This document shows positions 41,165-49,302 of a stretch of 64,000 bases of DNA, one piece after another; positions within the stretch are counted from its first letter, which is position 1; each line of letters starts with the position of its first letter. Below the pieces are notes generated by a model. That model was given only the letters and a program-made list of their open reading frames with translations, had not been told where the DNA came from and did no database searches. The position numbers and the translations under genes are program-made. The DNA comes from Spirochaetes bacterium GWB1_60_80. GTDB lineage: Bacteria > Spirochaetota > Spirochaetia > Treponematales > UBA12059. The stretch is taken from assembly GCA_001829185.1 (NCBI GenBank), contig MIAR01000041.1, positions 90,625 to 154,624 of the forward strand. Direction: 5' to 3'.

Positions 41165-44113
41165 TTATTTTAGCGGCAGCTCGAGGATGCGGCCGAGTTG
41201 CGGGTCGAAGCTGAAGCAGACGCGCGACTTAGCAGTGCGGATCTCGTGGAAGCGGTTATGGCTCTCCAGGATGACTCCGGGGTAGATAGTGCCGCGCACC
41301 ACGATGTCGCCGGGGTGGTACTCGTCGAACTTTTCGCGCAGCTCGATGAGCCGGATGCCGCGCTTCTCAAGCAACTTGAGCAATTTGACTTTTTCCTGGT
41401 GCGTCTGGTCGGGATTGCCGCCGATTTTTTGCAGGTCGTTCAGCTTGCGGTCGGTTTGTAGCAACAGGGCGCGCAGCTTGTCGATCTCGCGCTCCTCGGT
41501 CTCGATCAGGTCGTGCATCAGGTAGTCCTGGCCGAAGGACACCTGGGTTTTGATGCCTTTGTCCGAACCCAGGTTCTGGGCTTCGACGCCGTTGCGGGCG
41601 CGGCACAATCCACCCACCAGGTGGCCGCGCTCGCCTTGCAGCAGCACCTTGCCGTTGGTTTTAATGTTGCACAGCAGGGCCGAGCTCTTGAGGCTGATAT
41701 TGTCCACCGATAACAGGATGGCTTGCTCGGCGAAGCTGGCATCGATGGTCTTGCGGGCGCGTACCGTGCCTTTCTTGGCGCCCTTGACGCCTTCGGTGAT
41801 GCGCACCGCGCCGTCGGACGAGACCAGCGCGGCTTCGACCGATCCGCCGATAAAGACGTCGCCGCCGGCGATGATGGCGAAGCCGTTGACGATGCTGCCG
41901 GAGATGGCCACCGGACCGGGAAATTTGAGGTTGCCGGTGGCGGCGTCGACGTCGCCCTTGATTTTCTGCATGGCGTCGATGGTCAGCTGATTTTTTTCGT
42001 ACCTGAGGTTGCCGGAACGGGTGGCGATGATCAGCTGCTCGCCGCTTTCCAGCTTTTCGACGCTGAGGCTGTCGTCCCAGCTTGGCGCCTCGCCGGCCCG
42101 CGGGTCGCGCGGCGCGCGGATGATGCGTCCGGCCACGTCCATGCCGTCCTGGCCGGTAGTGCCGATCTGTTCCAGGCGCAGGATGGGCTGACCAAGGGTG
42201 ACGATGGTGGCGCGATCCTGGTTTTTGAAGTCGGTGGAGCCGTCATCGCGTACCGTCAGGGCCGCGCCGGTAGCCAGTCGCACTTGCCAGTGCAGGCGGA
42301 AGCCGCCGGCCGGGACCGGTTCCCGGGCTTGGGCGACGATGCGGTTCTTGACTTCCTGCCCATCCTTGGCGTCGGTGATGGCGGTGGTGATAGCCTTGAG
42401 GTCGATGCCGTAGCTGACGCCTTCGGCCTTGAGGGTGGCCTGGACGCGTTCTAGGTTAAGCGGCCGACCTAGGCCGTATTCGCAGGCCAGGTTCAGGCTG
42501 GCCTGGCGGGCGGCCTCGTCGATGATTACTTCGATGAGCGCGTCGCGGTAGGGCAAGACGCGCAACAGGCTCTCGCCGTCCTTCTCGCCGACCAGCAAGA
42601 GCCCGTCTTCCATGCTATCGAGGGACTCGTTGCCGAGGCGGACGTTTTCGAAGGGCCAAACTACCGGGTCGTTGCCGGGTAGGGCCGGCAAGATGGCGCC
42701 CAGGACGGTCATGCCCGGCGTGCCGATGGACGGGGGGCTAAAGTGGGCAATTTCCTGGTCGATCTTGACGAAGCACAGACTGACTACCTCGTTTAGGGCA
42801 AAATCGTTCAGGCTGTGGCAGAAACGGCTGAGGGCCGGTTCGTCTTTCAAGATTTTGATATACGCCATTTTTTGCTCGTCCGGCAGGAAGGCAACGCTGC
42901 CGCTGAGGCTGCGGTCCTTGCCGCTGGTTGGGGAGCGGCCTTCGGCCAACGGGTAGTCGGCCAGTTCCACCTTGTCGCTATGATAGAATTCCAAGACATC
43001 CTTTTTGAGTTTTTCGCCGTTAACACCGCGCAGTTTGGCGGCGACGATGGCGGCGCTGACAGCCGACAATTCCAGAGCACGGCCGTGGCCCCGGCCTTTT
43101 ACCAGGCGCAGGCTGGCCTTGAGCTTGTCGTCGCTGACCGCTATGGCGATGACGGCGTCGCGGTCGCCGGACAGCGGCAGGCCGACCAGGGCTTTGCCGC
43201 CGCGAATGGCGGCGCTGATGGCGCGCTCTATTTCCTCGCGCTCGATAAGGCTGTCCGGCGAATCGGCGCATTCCAGGGCCAGGCGCAGGATTTCGGCCAT
43301 GTCGGGCATCGGTAGTTGCCGGTTGCCAGGCTTGAAGTCGAGCAGTACGTTGGCGCCATCGGGCGATTTCTTGATTTCCCAGCGGTGGTCATGGAAGGGA
43401 ATCAGGTCAGCCCACTGAGCGCCGACCCGGACAAAGCCGTCCACCTCGGCCCGGATTAGGTTCTTGTCCTTGACCAGGCCCGATCCGAGGTGAAAGCCGC
43501 TTTCGTCCATGGCTGGCGGCGGGATTGGTCTGCCGAAGATGCTCTTGCCGGCCTTGCCTGGCTTGGCGGGGAGGATGGCTGCCAAGGCGGTGCCGGCCGG
43601 AGCCCAGAAGTAGCGCACCACCTGCAAATCCAGCTTGACCGACTCGCGGCGCTCGACCTTTTCGTATTCGACGACTTTTTCAGCCTTGGCAAACAGCCCG
43701 GGCTTCTTGACGATGCGCTCGTGGGCGATGCGCTCCACCCGGCTGCGGAACAAGGCCGGCGGGTCGGCCTCGGCCAGAACCTTGCTGGCGAAGGGCTGGA
43801 AAGCTCCCGGTGCGGTCAGACTCTCCCAATCGGCTTCTTCGGGGCGGCCAGCCTCTGGTAAAGTGCCGGTCGCGACCCGAATACTGACCGGTCCCTTGGC
43901 CTTGGCCAGGTTAGTTAACAGTTCATCGATTTTACGGGCCGGCAATGGGGTGAGGCGCTGCTCGGACATCAGCCGGTTGAGGCGATCGGCGTTGATTTCC
44001 TCGCTGGTATCTTCGGCGTTACCAGCCGTCGTCGGTGGCGGCGCGAAATGGAGCAGGGCTTCCAGCTCGTCGGCTACCAGGGTCACGTAGCCACGTACGG
44101 TCAGGGCTGCCAT
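41165..44113 (-). CDS. fapA: FapA-like DUF342 protein, unusually long
   Basis: 982 residues; FapA/DUF342 proteins are commonly about 450-650. Residues about 60-290 contain a FapA N-terminal-like region (GPVSIRVATGTLPEAGRP, then ILPAKPGKAGKSIFGRPIPP). Residues about 290-600 are poorly recognised and may be a second, diverged copy. The C-terminal 400 residues hold the polymer-forming right-handed beta-helix (GDVDAATGNLKFPGPVAISG, IVNGFAIIAGGDVFIGGSVE) and a coiled coil (IETEEREIDKLRALLLQTDRK), then a terminal beta strand region. Cytoplasmic. FapA-type proteins bind or organise membrane-associated structures and are widespread in spirochaetes; the exact role is uncertain. It starts 3 bases after the parA-like stop. 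Confidence 0.85.
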   Translation of the reverse strand: MAALTVRGYVTLVADELEALLHFAPPPTTAGNAEDTSEEINADRLNRLMSEQRLTPLPARKIDELLTNLAKAKGPVSIRVATGTLPEAGRPEEADWESLTAPGAFQPFASKVLAEADPPALFRSRVERIAHERIVKKPGLFAKAEKVVEYEKVERRESVKLDLQVVRYFWAPAGTALAAILPAKPGKAGKSIFGRPIPPPAMDESGFHLGSGLVKDKNLIRAEVDGFVRVGAQWADLIPFHDHRWEIKKSPDGANVLLDFKPGNRQLPMPDMAEILRLALECADSPDSLIEREEIERAISAAIRGGKALVGLPLSGDRDAVIAIAVSDDKLKASLRLVKGRGHGRALELSAVSAAIVAAKLRGVNGEKLKKDVLEFYHSDKVELADYPLAEGRSPTSGKDRSLSGSVAFLPDEQKMAYIKILKDEPALSRFCHSLNDFALNEVVSLCFVKIDQEIAHFSPPSIGTPGMTVLGAILPALPGNDPVVWPFENVRLGNESLDSMEDGLLLVGEKDGESLLRVLPYRDALIEVIIDEAARQASLNLACEYGLGRPLNLERVQATLKAEGVSYGIDLKAITTAITDAKDGQEVKNRIVAQAREPVPAGGFRLHWQVRLATGAALTVRDDGSTDFKNQDRATIVTLGQPILRLEQIGTTGQDGMDVAGRIIRAPRDPRAGEAPSWDDSLSVEKLESGEQLIIATRSGNLRYEKNQLTIDAMQKIKGDVDAATGNLKFPGPVAISGSIVNGFAIIAGGDVFIGGSVEAALVSSDGAVRITEGVKGAKKGTVRARKTIDASFAEQAILLSVDNISLKSSALLCNIKTNGKVLLQGERGHLVGGLCRARNGVEAQNLGSDKGIKTQVSFGQDYLMHDLIETEEREIDKLRALLLQTDRKLNDLQKIGGNPDQTHQEKVKLLKLLEKRGIRLIELREKFDEYHPGDIVVRGTIYPGVILESHNRFHEIRTAKSRVCFSFDPQLGRILELPLK

Positions 44114-44116
44114 GGC

Positions 44117-45268
44117 TTAAACGTTGAAGCCCTGGGCGATGGCGTGTGTCAGCTTGTGCTTGAGAAACTGGTTTTCCTTACGTACCTGGGTAAGCTCGAA
44201 TTGTTGCATGCGGATGGTCTCGATTAAGTCCCCCGGGGTGAGGGCGCCAGAGGACAACAGTTCCTCGACGTAGCCGACTTTGGCGTCGAAATCGGTTTCG
44301 GCTTCGGTGCCGGCGGCGCTGAAGCTGTCGTCGAGGTATTCCTCGTCGGACAGCCGGTAATCGTCGTCGGCGTCGCTCTCGGTGGCGATGAGTTTGTCGG
44401 CGATGCGGTAGATGGCCTGGGCGATCAGGGAGTGCGGCTTGTAGCGGATGATCGGAATGCGGCTGCCTAGCGCCACGTCCTGCATATCGTCGCGGTAGAT
44501 GATGCCGAGGTGCTCGAGGTCGATGCCCAGGTACTCGCGGCAGGAGCGGCGGATCTTCTGGGCCTTGTCGGCGTCCTTGGGGTCTTCCAGCATGTTCATG
44601 ATGAGGCGCGGGTTGAAGCGCTGCATGCGTTGGTCAAATATGGCGTGGCTTTCCGGGTCCTCGAGGGCGATCCGGGCCACGATGTCGGGAATATAGACGC
44701 GCTGTAGAGACGAGCCATCGCGGCGCAAGCCTTCCAGGATGTTCCTGGCCTTGGTTTTAGGCTTGAAGCTTTCCCACATCAGCCGGAAGATGATGTTTTT
44801 GAGGAACAGGTAGGCGTTCAGGGTGGCGGTGAGGGTTGGCGCGGTGACCACCATGCCCCGGCCGGACAGCAGGAAGAAATCGAGGATGTTGGAACTGGTG
44901 CCAGCGCCCAGGTCCAGGATCAGGTAATCGGCTTTCAGCTCCAGCAGCTTTTTGGACAGCAGGTTTTTCTGGCGGGCGGTCAGGTTGGCCAAGCCGGGTA
45001 GTTCGGCGTCGCCGGGGATGAAGCGCATATTCGGGTAGTCGGTCTGGTAGATGATGTCCTCGAAGGCAGCGCCGCTGCGCGACAGCCAGGTGCCGATGCC
45101 GCAGCGCGGGGTGGCCAGGCCGATGATCAGGTGCAGGTTGGAGGCGCCAAGGTCAATATCCGCCAGGACCACGTCCTTGCCGGCCTGGGCCAGGGCGATG
45201 GCCAGGTTGGCGGCGACCATCGATTTGCCGACGCCGCCCTTGCCGCTGGCCACCGGGATGATATGCAT
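44117..45268 (-). CDS. MinD/ParA-family ATPase, FlhG-like
   Basis: 383 residues. The deviant Walker A motif SGKGGVGKSMVAANLAIALA at residue 8, switch I DIDLGASNLH near 38, and Walker B-like YLILDLGAGTSSN near 115 mark a P-loop ATPase of the MinD/FlhG group. The C-terminal 100 residues are an acidic, Asp/Glu-rich linker and a predicted helical segment (LIETIRMQQFELTQVRKENQF), not part of the ATPase core. It lies in an operon between a small membrane protein (2-base gap) and FapA (3-base gap), suggesting the three act together, perhaps in positioning envelope or motility structures; that is inference. Confidence 0.88.
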   Translation of the reverse strand: MHIIPVASGKGGVGKSMVAANLAIALAQAGKDVVLADIDLGASNLHLIIGLATPRCGIGTWLSRSGAAFEDIIYQTDYPNMRFIPGDAELPGLANLTARQKNLLSKKLLELKADYLILDLGAGTSSNILDFFLLSGRGMVVTAPTLTATLNAYLFLKNIIFRLMWESFKPKTKARNILEGLRRDGSSLQRVYIPDIVARIALEDPESHAIFDQRMQRFNPRLIMNMLEDPKDADKAQKIRRSCREYLGIDLEHLGIIYRDDMQDVALGSRIPIIRYKPHSLIAQAIYRIADKLIATESDADDDYRLSDEEYLDDSFSAAGTEAETDFDAKVGYVEELLSSGALTPGDLIETIRMQQFELTQVRKENQFLKHKLTHAIAQGFNV

Positions 45269-45270
45269 GG

Positions 45271-45762
45271 TCAGTTGGCCTCGCCTGAGTTAACGGTCTC
45301 GACGGCGCCGTCTGGTTCCAGGGAATCAGCGGCGCCGGATGGGCGAGAATCGGTCCGGGATGAGGGTTCGTGGCTGGTCTTCATCAATACCAGTATAGCG
45401 GCAATCGCCAAATCCGCAAGCAGGCACAGTCCCAGAATGAGGAAAATCCGTGAACTGTTGGCCAGTGGCGCTTGGCGGATAGTTTGCGACACGGTGAACA
45501 CCAGGAACAGGCAGTTGAGGACGCCCAACAGCCGGGCCAACAGGTTCAGTGGCCGATAGACGGCATAGCGTTGGCTGTCCAGGCTGAGGAAGAACAGACT
45601 GGCCGGCAAAAGCAGCTGGGGGGCGGCCATCAAGCGCAGAAAGCGAATGGTCAGCAGGTTGGCGTCCGGTGCCAGGAGGGGCAGGAGGCCAAGCACCAGT
45701 AGCATAAAGCGTGCCAGATCGAGCAGGCTGAGGCCGAGGATTGCCAGGTTGGGTTTGTTCAT
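45271..45762 (-). CDS. Small four-segment membrane protein of unknown function
   Basis: 163 residues. Four hydrophobic segments cover about residues 5-130 (LLDLARFMLLVLGLLPLL, LLLPASLFFLSLD, LLGVLNCLFLVFTV, IFLILGLCLLADLAIAAIL), followed by a polar, acidic tail. No family was recognised. ATG 45762 was chosen over an upstream start because the promoter's -10 ends 7 bases before it. It is the first gene of the membrane protein-ParA-FapA operon. Confidence 0.75.
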   Translation of the reverse strand: MNKPNLAILGLSLLDLARFMLLVLGLLPLLAPDANLLTIRFLRLMAAPQLLLPASLFFLSLDSQRYAVYRPLNLLARLLGVLNCLFLVFTVSQTIRQAPLANSSRIFLILGLCLLADLAIAAILVLMKTSHEPSSRTDSRPSGAADSLEPDGAVETVNSGEAN

Positions 45763-45769
45763 GCCCCCG

Positions 45770-45798
45770 AGTGTAGCCGCGGAAAGCCGGAGCGTCAA
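45770..45798 (-). promoter_or_regulatory. Predicted leaderless promoter of the membrane protein-ParA-FapA operon
   Basis: TTGACG, 17-nt spacer, TACACT, then 7 nt to ATG 45762. Confidence 0.65.
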
Positions 45799-45874
45799 TA
45801 AACTGGTCCACTATTCGGGCCGCGCTTTATCGGACAACGAAAAAATGGAATAAAGACCGTTCTGGAATGTTTAC

Positions 45875-46011
45875 CTAGCAGGGTGTTGAAAAACGCGGAT
45901 GCGGCTTTTCAACACTTCAAAAGCCGGTACAATTACGCAGCATAGCGCAAGCTATGCGAGGAATTGTTAAGGTTGTTGAGAAAGCAACCGGCTTTTTCAA
46001 CAACCTGCTAG
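45875..46011 (+). mobile_element. MITE-like element, copy 3 (129 bp plus CTAG duplication)
   Basis: The element runs 45879-46007, flanked by CTAG on both sides, and matches the other copies in full by eye. Its right end lies 16 bases upstream of the ctpA -35 hexamer, and its left end 77 bases beyond the divergent operon promoter. Confidence 0.9.
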
Positions 46012-46027
46012 TCAAATACCTGCTTAG

Positions 46028-46057
46028 TTGACAATGCAGGGCACAAATGGCGATACT
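46028..46057 (+). promoter_or_regulatory. Predicted leaderless promoter of ctpA
   Basis: TTGACA (perfect), 18-nt spacer, GATACT, then 6 nt (GGAGGC) to ATG 46064. Confidence 0.55.
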
Positions 46058-46063
46058 GGAGGC

Positions 46064-47554
46064 ATGATGGAACCTACCCTTAAAAACCAGCCGGCAAAAC
46101 CGGCCGGCAACCGCTTAGCGTGGGCGCTGATTGCCCTGCTCGTCATTTCCTGTTCGACCTTCACCTTGAGCGCCCCGGTCGCCCATGCCCAGGAAGGGCG
46201 CAGCGGTAATCAGGAGTACTTTAGCCTGTTCCAGAGTGCCTTCAACTTCATCCTGCAGAATTATGTCGATGAAGTCGATCCGCAGCTGCTGTTCGAAGGC
46301 GCCATGCAGGGGATGTTTAACGCGTTAGGCGACCCCTATTCCGCCTATTTGACGGAAGATATGGTGCGCGACCTGAGCGATACCACCACCGGTCGCTTTG
46401 GCGGCATTGGCCTTTATATTTCCAAGCCACTGCCTGAGGCTCTGCCGGCCGGCAAGAAACCCTTCGTTGAGGTGGTATCGCCGATCGAGGATACCCCCGG
46501 CTGGCGGGCTGGCATCATGCCGGGCGACTATATTACCCACATCAACGGCGAACCCACCGAGCCGATGCTGATGGACGAGGTCCTTTCCAAGCTGCGCGGC
46601 GAACCCAATACCCCGGTCACCATTACTATCCTGCGCGGCGAGAACCTGACGTTTGACGAAACCCTGACGCGGGCTCTGATCGAGGTTCCCACCGTCAAGC
46701 ACGCCATGCTACCGGACGGCTATGGCTATCTGCGCATCATCGAGTTCACGCCGCAGACTGTCGGCCGGGTGCGTGAGGCCATCGACTTTTTCGAGCAGCA
46801 CCAGTACAAAGGCCTGGTCATTGACCTACGAAATAACCCGGGCGGACTGCTCCAGTCGGCCATCCAGGTGGCCGACCTCTTCCTGGATGCCGGTGTTATC
46901 GTCTCTACCCAGTCACGCAATGCCTACGAGAACACTTCCTACCGGGCCCGGGCCGATTTACGCGTCGCCAAGAACGTGCCCATCGCGGTGTTGATCAATC
47001 GCGGTTCGGCCAGCGCCTCCGAAATTCTGGCCGGCGCCCTCAAAGATCATCGCCGGGCCTACCTGGTGGGCGAGAATTCCTACGGCAAGGGTTCGGTCCA
47101 GCAGGTGCTGCCGCTAGGTGAGACCGGCTTCAAGCTGACTATGTCGCGCTACTATACGCCCAGTGACGCCAATATCGACAAACAGGGCATTGCGCCGGAC
47201 CTCGAGATCCTGGAGCCGGAACTGACGCCGGAAGAAGAAGCCTCGCTGGCTGGCCTGATTGACGCCAATACCTTCGGGCTCTTTGCCGAACAGCATCCGG
47301 AGGCCACCGCCAGCCAGATTACCGCCTTTGTGGCCGGGTTGCGCTCGGCCGGCTCGCCGGTGTCGGAGCGGTTGCTGAAGCGCCTGACTAGGAACCAGCT
47401 GAACCGGACACGCATCGCGCCGGAGTTTGACCTGGAATACGACCTGCAATTGATAGCCGCCATGGAAGCGCTGCGCAATCCGCAATTCAGCCAATTGCTG
47501 GCTCAGGTTTTGTCCGTCCGGCAGTTGCAGGAACGCCGCGAAGCCAACCAGTAA
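46064..47554 (+). CDS. ctpA: Carboxyl-terminal processing peptidase, S41 family
   Basis: 496 residues. An N-terminal signal anchor (about 20-42) places it in the periplasm. The PDZ domain spans about 120-200 (GRFGGIGLYISKP, IMPGDYITHINGEP). The S41 protease core has YKGLVIDLRNNPGGLL near 255, the nucleophile serine in NRGSASASEILA near 315 and the general base lysine in SYGKGSVQQVL near 345. It trims envelope proteins at their C-termini. It heads an operon with rsmE (2-base gap) and the wecG-like gene. The start was chosen from the adjacent promoter; MITE copy 3 lies just upstream. Confidence 0.94.
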   Translation: MMEPTLKNQPAKPAGNRLAWALIALLVISCSTFTLSAPVAHAQEGRSGNQEYFSLFQSAFNFILQNYVDEVDPQLLFEGAMQGMFNALGDPYSAYLTEDMVRDLSDTTTGRFGGIGLYISKPLPEALPAGKKPFVEVVSPIEDTPGWRAGIMPGDYITHINGEPTEPMLMDEVLSKLRGEPNTPVTITILRGENLTFDETLTRALIEVPTVKHAMLPDGYGYLRIIEFTPQTVGRVREAIDFFEQHQYKGLVIDLRNNPGGLLQSAIQVADLFLDAGVIVSTQSRNAYENTSYRARADLRVAKNVPIAVLINRGSASASEILAGALKDHRRAYLVGENSYGKGSVQQVLPLGETGFKLTMSRYYTPSDANIDKQGIAPDLEILEPELTPEEEASLAGLIDANTFGLFAEQHPEATASQITAFVAGLRSAGSPVSERLLKRLTRNQLNRTRIAPEFDLEYDLQLIAAMEALRNPQFSQLLAQVLSVRQLQERREANQ

Positions 47555-47556
47555 AG

Positions 47557-48462
47557 GTGCGCTGTCTGGTTTTGCCGCCGGATTGGAGCGGCGGCGACAG
47601 CTGCCGCCTGGTCGGAAAAGCAGCGCGGCGCCTAGTATCGGTGCTCAGGCTCGGCCCGGGTGATTCGTTCGCGGCTATTTCGGCCGCTGGCGAGCCTTTC
47701 CACTGCACTATCCGTGAAGCCAGCCCCACTGCCGTCGTGTTGGCGGTGGAAGCGGTGGCCGGCGGCCAGCCCGCCGTCGCGGTGCTGCCGGACGCGAGGG
47801 CGCGTCGTGCAATACCGGCGCGTCGTGCAATACCGGAGACCGGCGCTCAGACCGCTGCTTCGATTCCCCTGATTATGCCTGGTCAGCCCGACGCTGGTGA
47901 GTCGGCTGCAGGCCACGCGATTCTGCCCTCGTTTATTCTGGTGGTGGGTATGCTAAAAGGCAACAAGCTGGACGACGTGGTGCGCATGGCTGCCGAGGCC
48001 GGCGTGCGCCGGATTGCCTTGTTGGCCTGCAGCCGCTGCCTGCCTGGCGGCGATGGCCGGCTGGAACGGCTGCAACGCATCGCCGACGAGGCCTTGTCCC
48101 AATCCGGGTCGGCCGTCCGGACGGTGGTCGAGGCGCCCTGCACGCCGAGTCAGCTGGCCGAGCGCTATAGTTTAGCGGCCGGCGGCGTGCTTGGTCGCTT
48201 GGGTCTGTTCTTTCATGAATCGCCAGCCACGGACGTCGTCAGCCTGCACCGACTGTGCGGACCGGCGGCGACCGAGGTGGTGGCCTGTATTGGTCCGGAG
48301 GGCGGATTCAGCCCCGCCGAAGTGGATTTGTTCCGGGCGGCCGGTTTCAAGCCGGCCTGGCTGGGGCCGGCGGTAATGCGGGCCGAATCGGCGGCGGTGT
48401 TCGCGCTTGCTGCCCTGCGTATTCTGTACCTGGAGCGTTCTGCATGGATCAACAACGAGTAA
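47557..48462 (+). CDS. rsmE: 16S rRNA (uracil-1498-N3)-methyltransferase RsmE, with an inserted linker
   Basis: 301 residues. An N-terminal PUA-like domain (about 1-70) is followed by a SPOUT methyltransferase (about 125-290). The knot is shown by VVACIGPEGGFSPAEVDLF near 245 and LGPAVMRAESAAVFALAAL near 268, and the front by VGMLKGNKLDDVVRMAAEAG near 130. A 50-residue Ala/Pro-rich insert separates the two domains and contains a perfect 18-bp tandem duplication. It starts with GTG 2 bases after the ctpA stop, behind no clear Shine-Dalgarno, so coupling is likely. Confidence 0.92.
   Translation: MRCLVLPPDWSGGDSCRLVGKAARRLVSVLRLGPGDSFAAISAAGEPFHCTIREASPTAVVLAVEAVAGGQPAVAVLPDARARRAIPARRAIPETGAQTAASIPLIMPGQPDAGESAAGHAILPSFILVVGMLKGNKLDDVVRMAAEAGVRRIALLACSRCLPGGDGRLERLQRIADEALSQSGSAVRTVVEAPCTPSQLAERYSLAAGGVLGRLGLFFHESPATDVVSLHRLCGPAATEVVACIGPEGGFSPAEVDLFRAAGFKPAWLGPAVMRAESAAVFALAALRILYLERSAWINNE
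47801..47836 (+). repeat. Perfect 18-bp tandem duplication inside rsmE
   Basis: Two identical 18-bp units, in frame, encode RRAIPA twice within the interdomain linker. The absence of substitutions suggests a recent slippage event. Confidence 0.9.
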
Positions 48463-49190
48463 AGCGTCTCAGCCTCCTCAATGTTCCGGTTGACTTCGTC
48501 CAACCCGATGACCTGGAGGAGGTCGTCAAGCTGCTGTATGCCGACGGTAAAAACCATCAGATAGTGTTACTGTCGATGTCCGACTTGCTGCGCGCCCGCC
48601 GGGCCGGTGAGTTTCGGACTATGGTGCTGGGAGCGGCCCTGGTGTTGCCGATTTCGCTGTCCATCATCCGCTTGGCCGGTTTTTTGCGCCGCGACAAGCC
48701 AATCCGCTACGAGCCTTTCCTGGCCATCATCGAGTTGATGCGTATCCTGGAGCATTACAGTAAAACAGTCTACCTGTTTGGTGGTAGCCCGCGTCACCTC
48801 AAGCTGGCGGAAAAAAATATTCACGCCACCTTTCCGCAACTGCACATCGTCGGCCGGCATTCAGCCATTTTCCCACGTTCTTTTCACATGAGCATCGTCA
48901 AGGCTATCCAGAAGGCCAGCCCGACCTTGCTGCTGGTCGGTACCGGTGTCCCGGGCGGCGAGCGTTGGATCCCGGCCCATCTGAAAAATTTCCGGAGTGG
49001 GCTGTACCTATGGGGATCTGACATCCTGGACGTCTTTGCCGAGAAACGCTTCCGGCCGCCGCAGTTCTTGTTCAAGCATGGCTTGGAGTGGTTGTACTAC
49101 TACCCGCGTGCCCCCTGGAAGTTCCTGCGCTTCTTGCCGGCCATCTGGATGGGCATCCTGTCCGTCTGGTACCGCTTGCGTCGCCTCTGA
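48444..49190 (+). CDS. WecG/TagA/CpsF-family (GT26) protein with altered active site
   Basis: 248 residues. The fold of this glycosyltransferase family is recognisable: TVYLFGGSPRHLKLAEKNI near 105, LLLVGTGVPGGERWIPAHL near 165, and the C-terminal FLFKHGLEWLYYYPRAPWKF. But the N-terminal VLPDG motif, whose aspartate is catalytic in TagA, reads VLPISLS here, and the usual ALGAPKQEKW loop is GTGVPGGERW. It may therefore have a different reaction or have lost activity. The gene overlaps rsmE by 19 bases and uses GGAG inside it. In typical members the enzyme adds ManNAc-type sugars to lipid-linked intermediates. Confidence 0.78.
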   Translation: MDQQRVKRLSLLNVPVDFVQPDDLEEVVKLLYADGKNHQIVLLSMSDLLRARRAGEFRTMVLGAALVLPISLSIIRLAGFLRRDKPIRYEPFLAIIELMRILEHYSKTVYLFGGSPRHLKLAEKNIHATFPQLHIVGRHSAIFPRSFHMSIVKAIQKASPTLLLVGTGVPGGERWIPAHLKNFRSGLYLWGSDILDVFAEKRFRPPQFLFKHGLEWLYYYPRAPWKFLRFLPAIWMGILSVWYRLRRL

Positions 49191-49302
49191 CCTGCCGCTA
49201 GCGGATTTCGCTTATCGCTTTTTTAGCCTAGCTCGGCGGGCTTCGATCTGCTATTCTTGGGTACAGGGTTTTCTTACTACTCTTTGCATCGGGAGGTCTT
49301 TG

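Noticed and set aside
13565..46011. The three 129-bp repeats as a CRISPR array or a structured RNA family
   Set aside because: They are 12-20 kb apart, occur in both orientations and have target duplications; no cas gene or spacer series is present.
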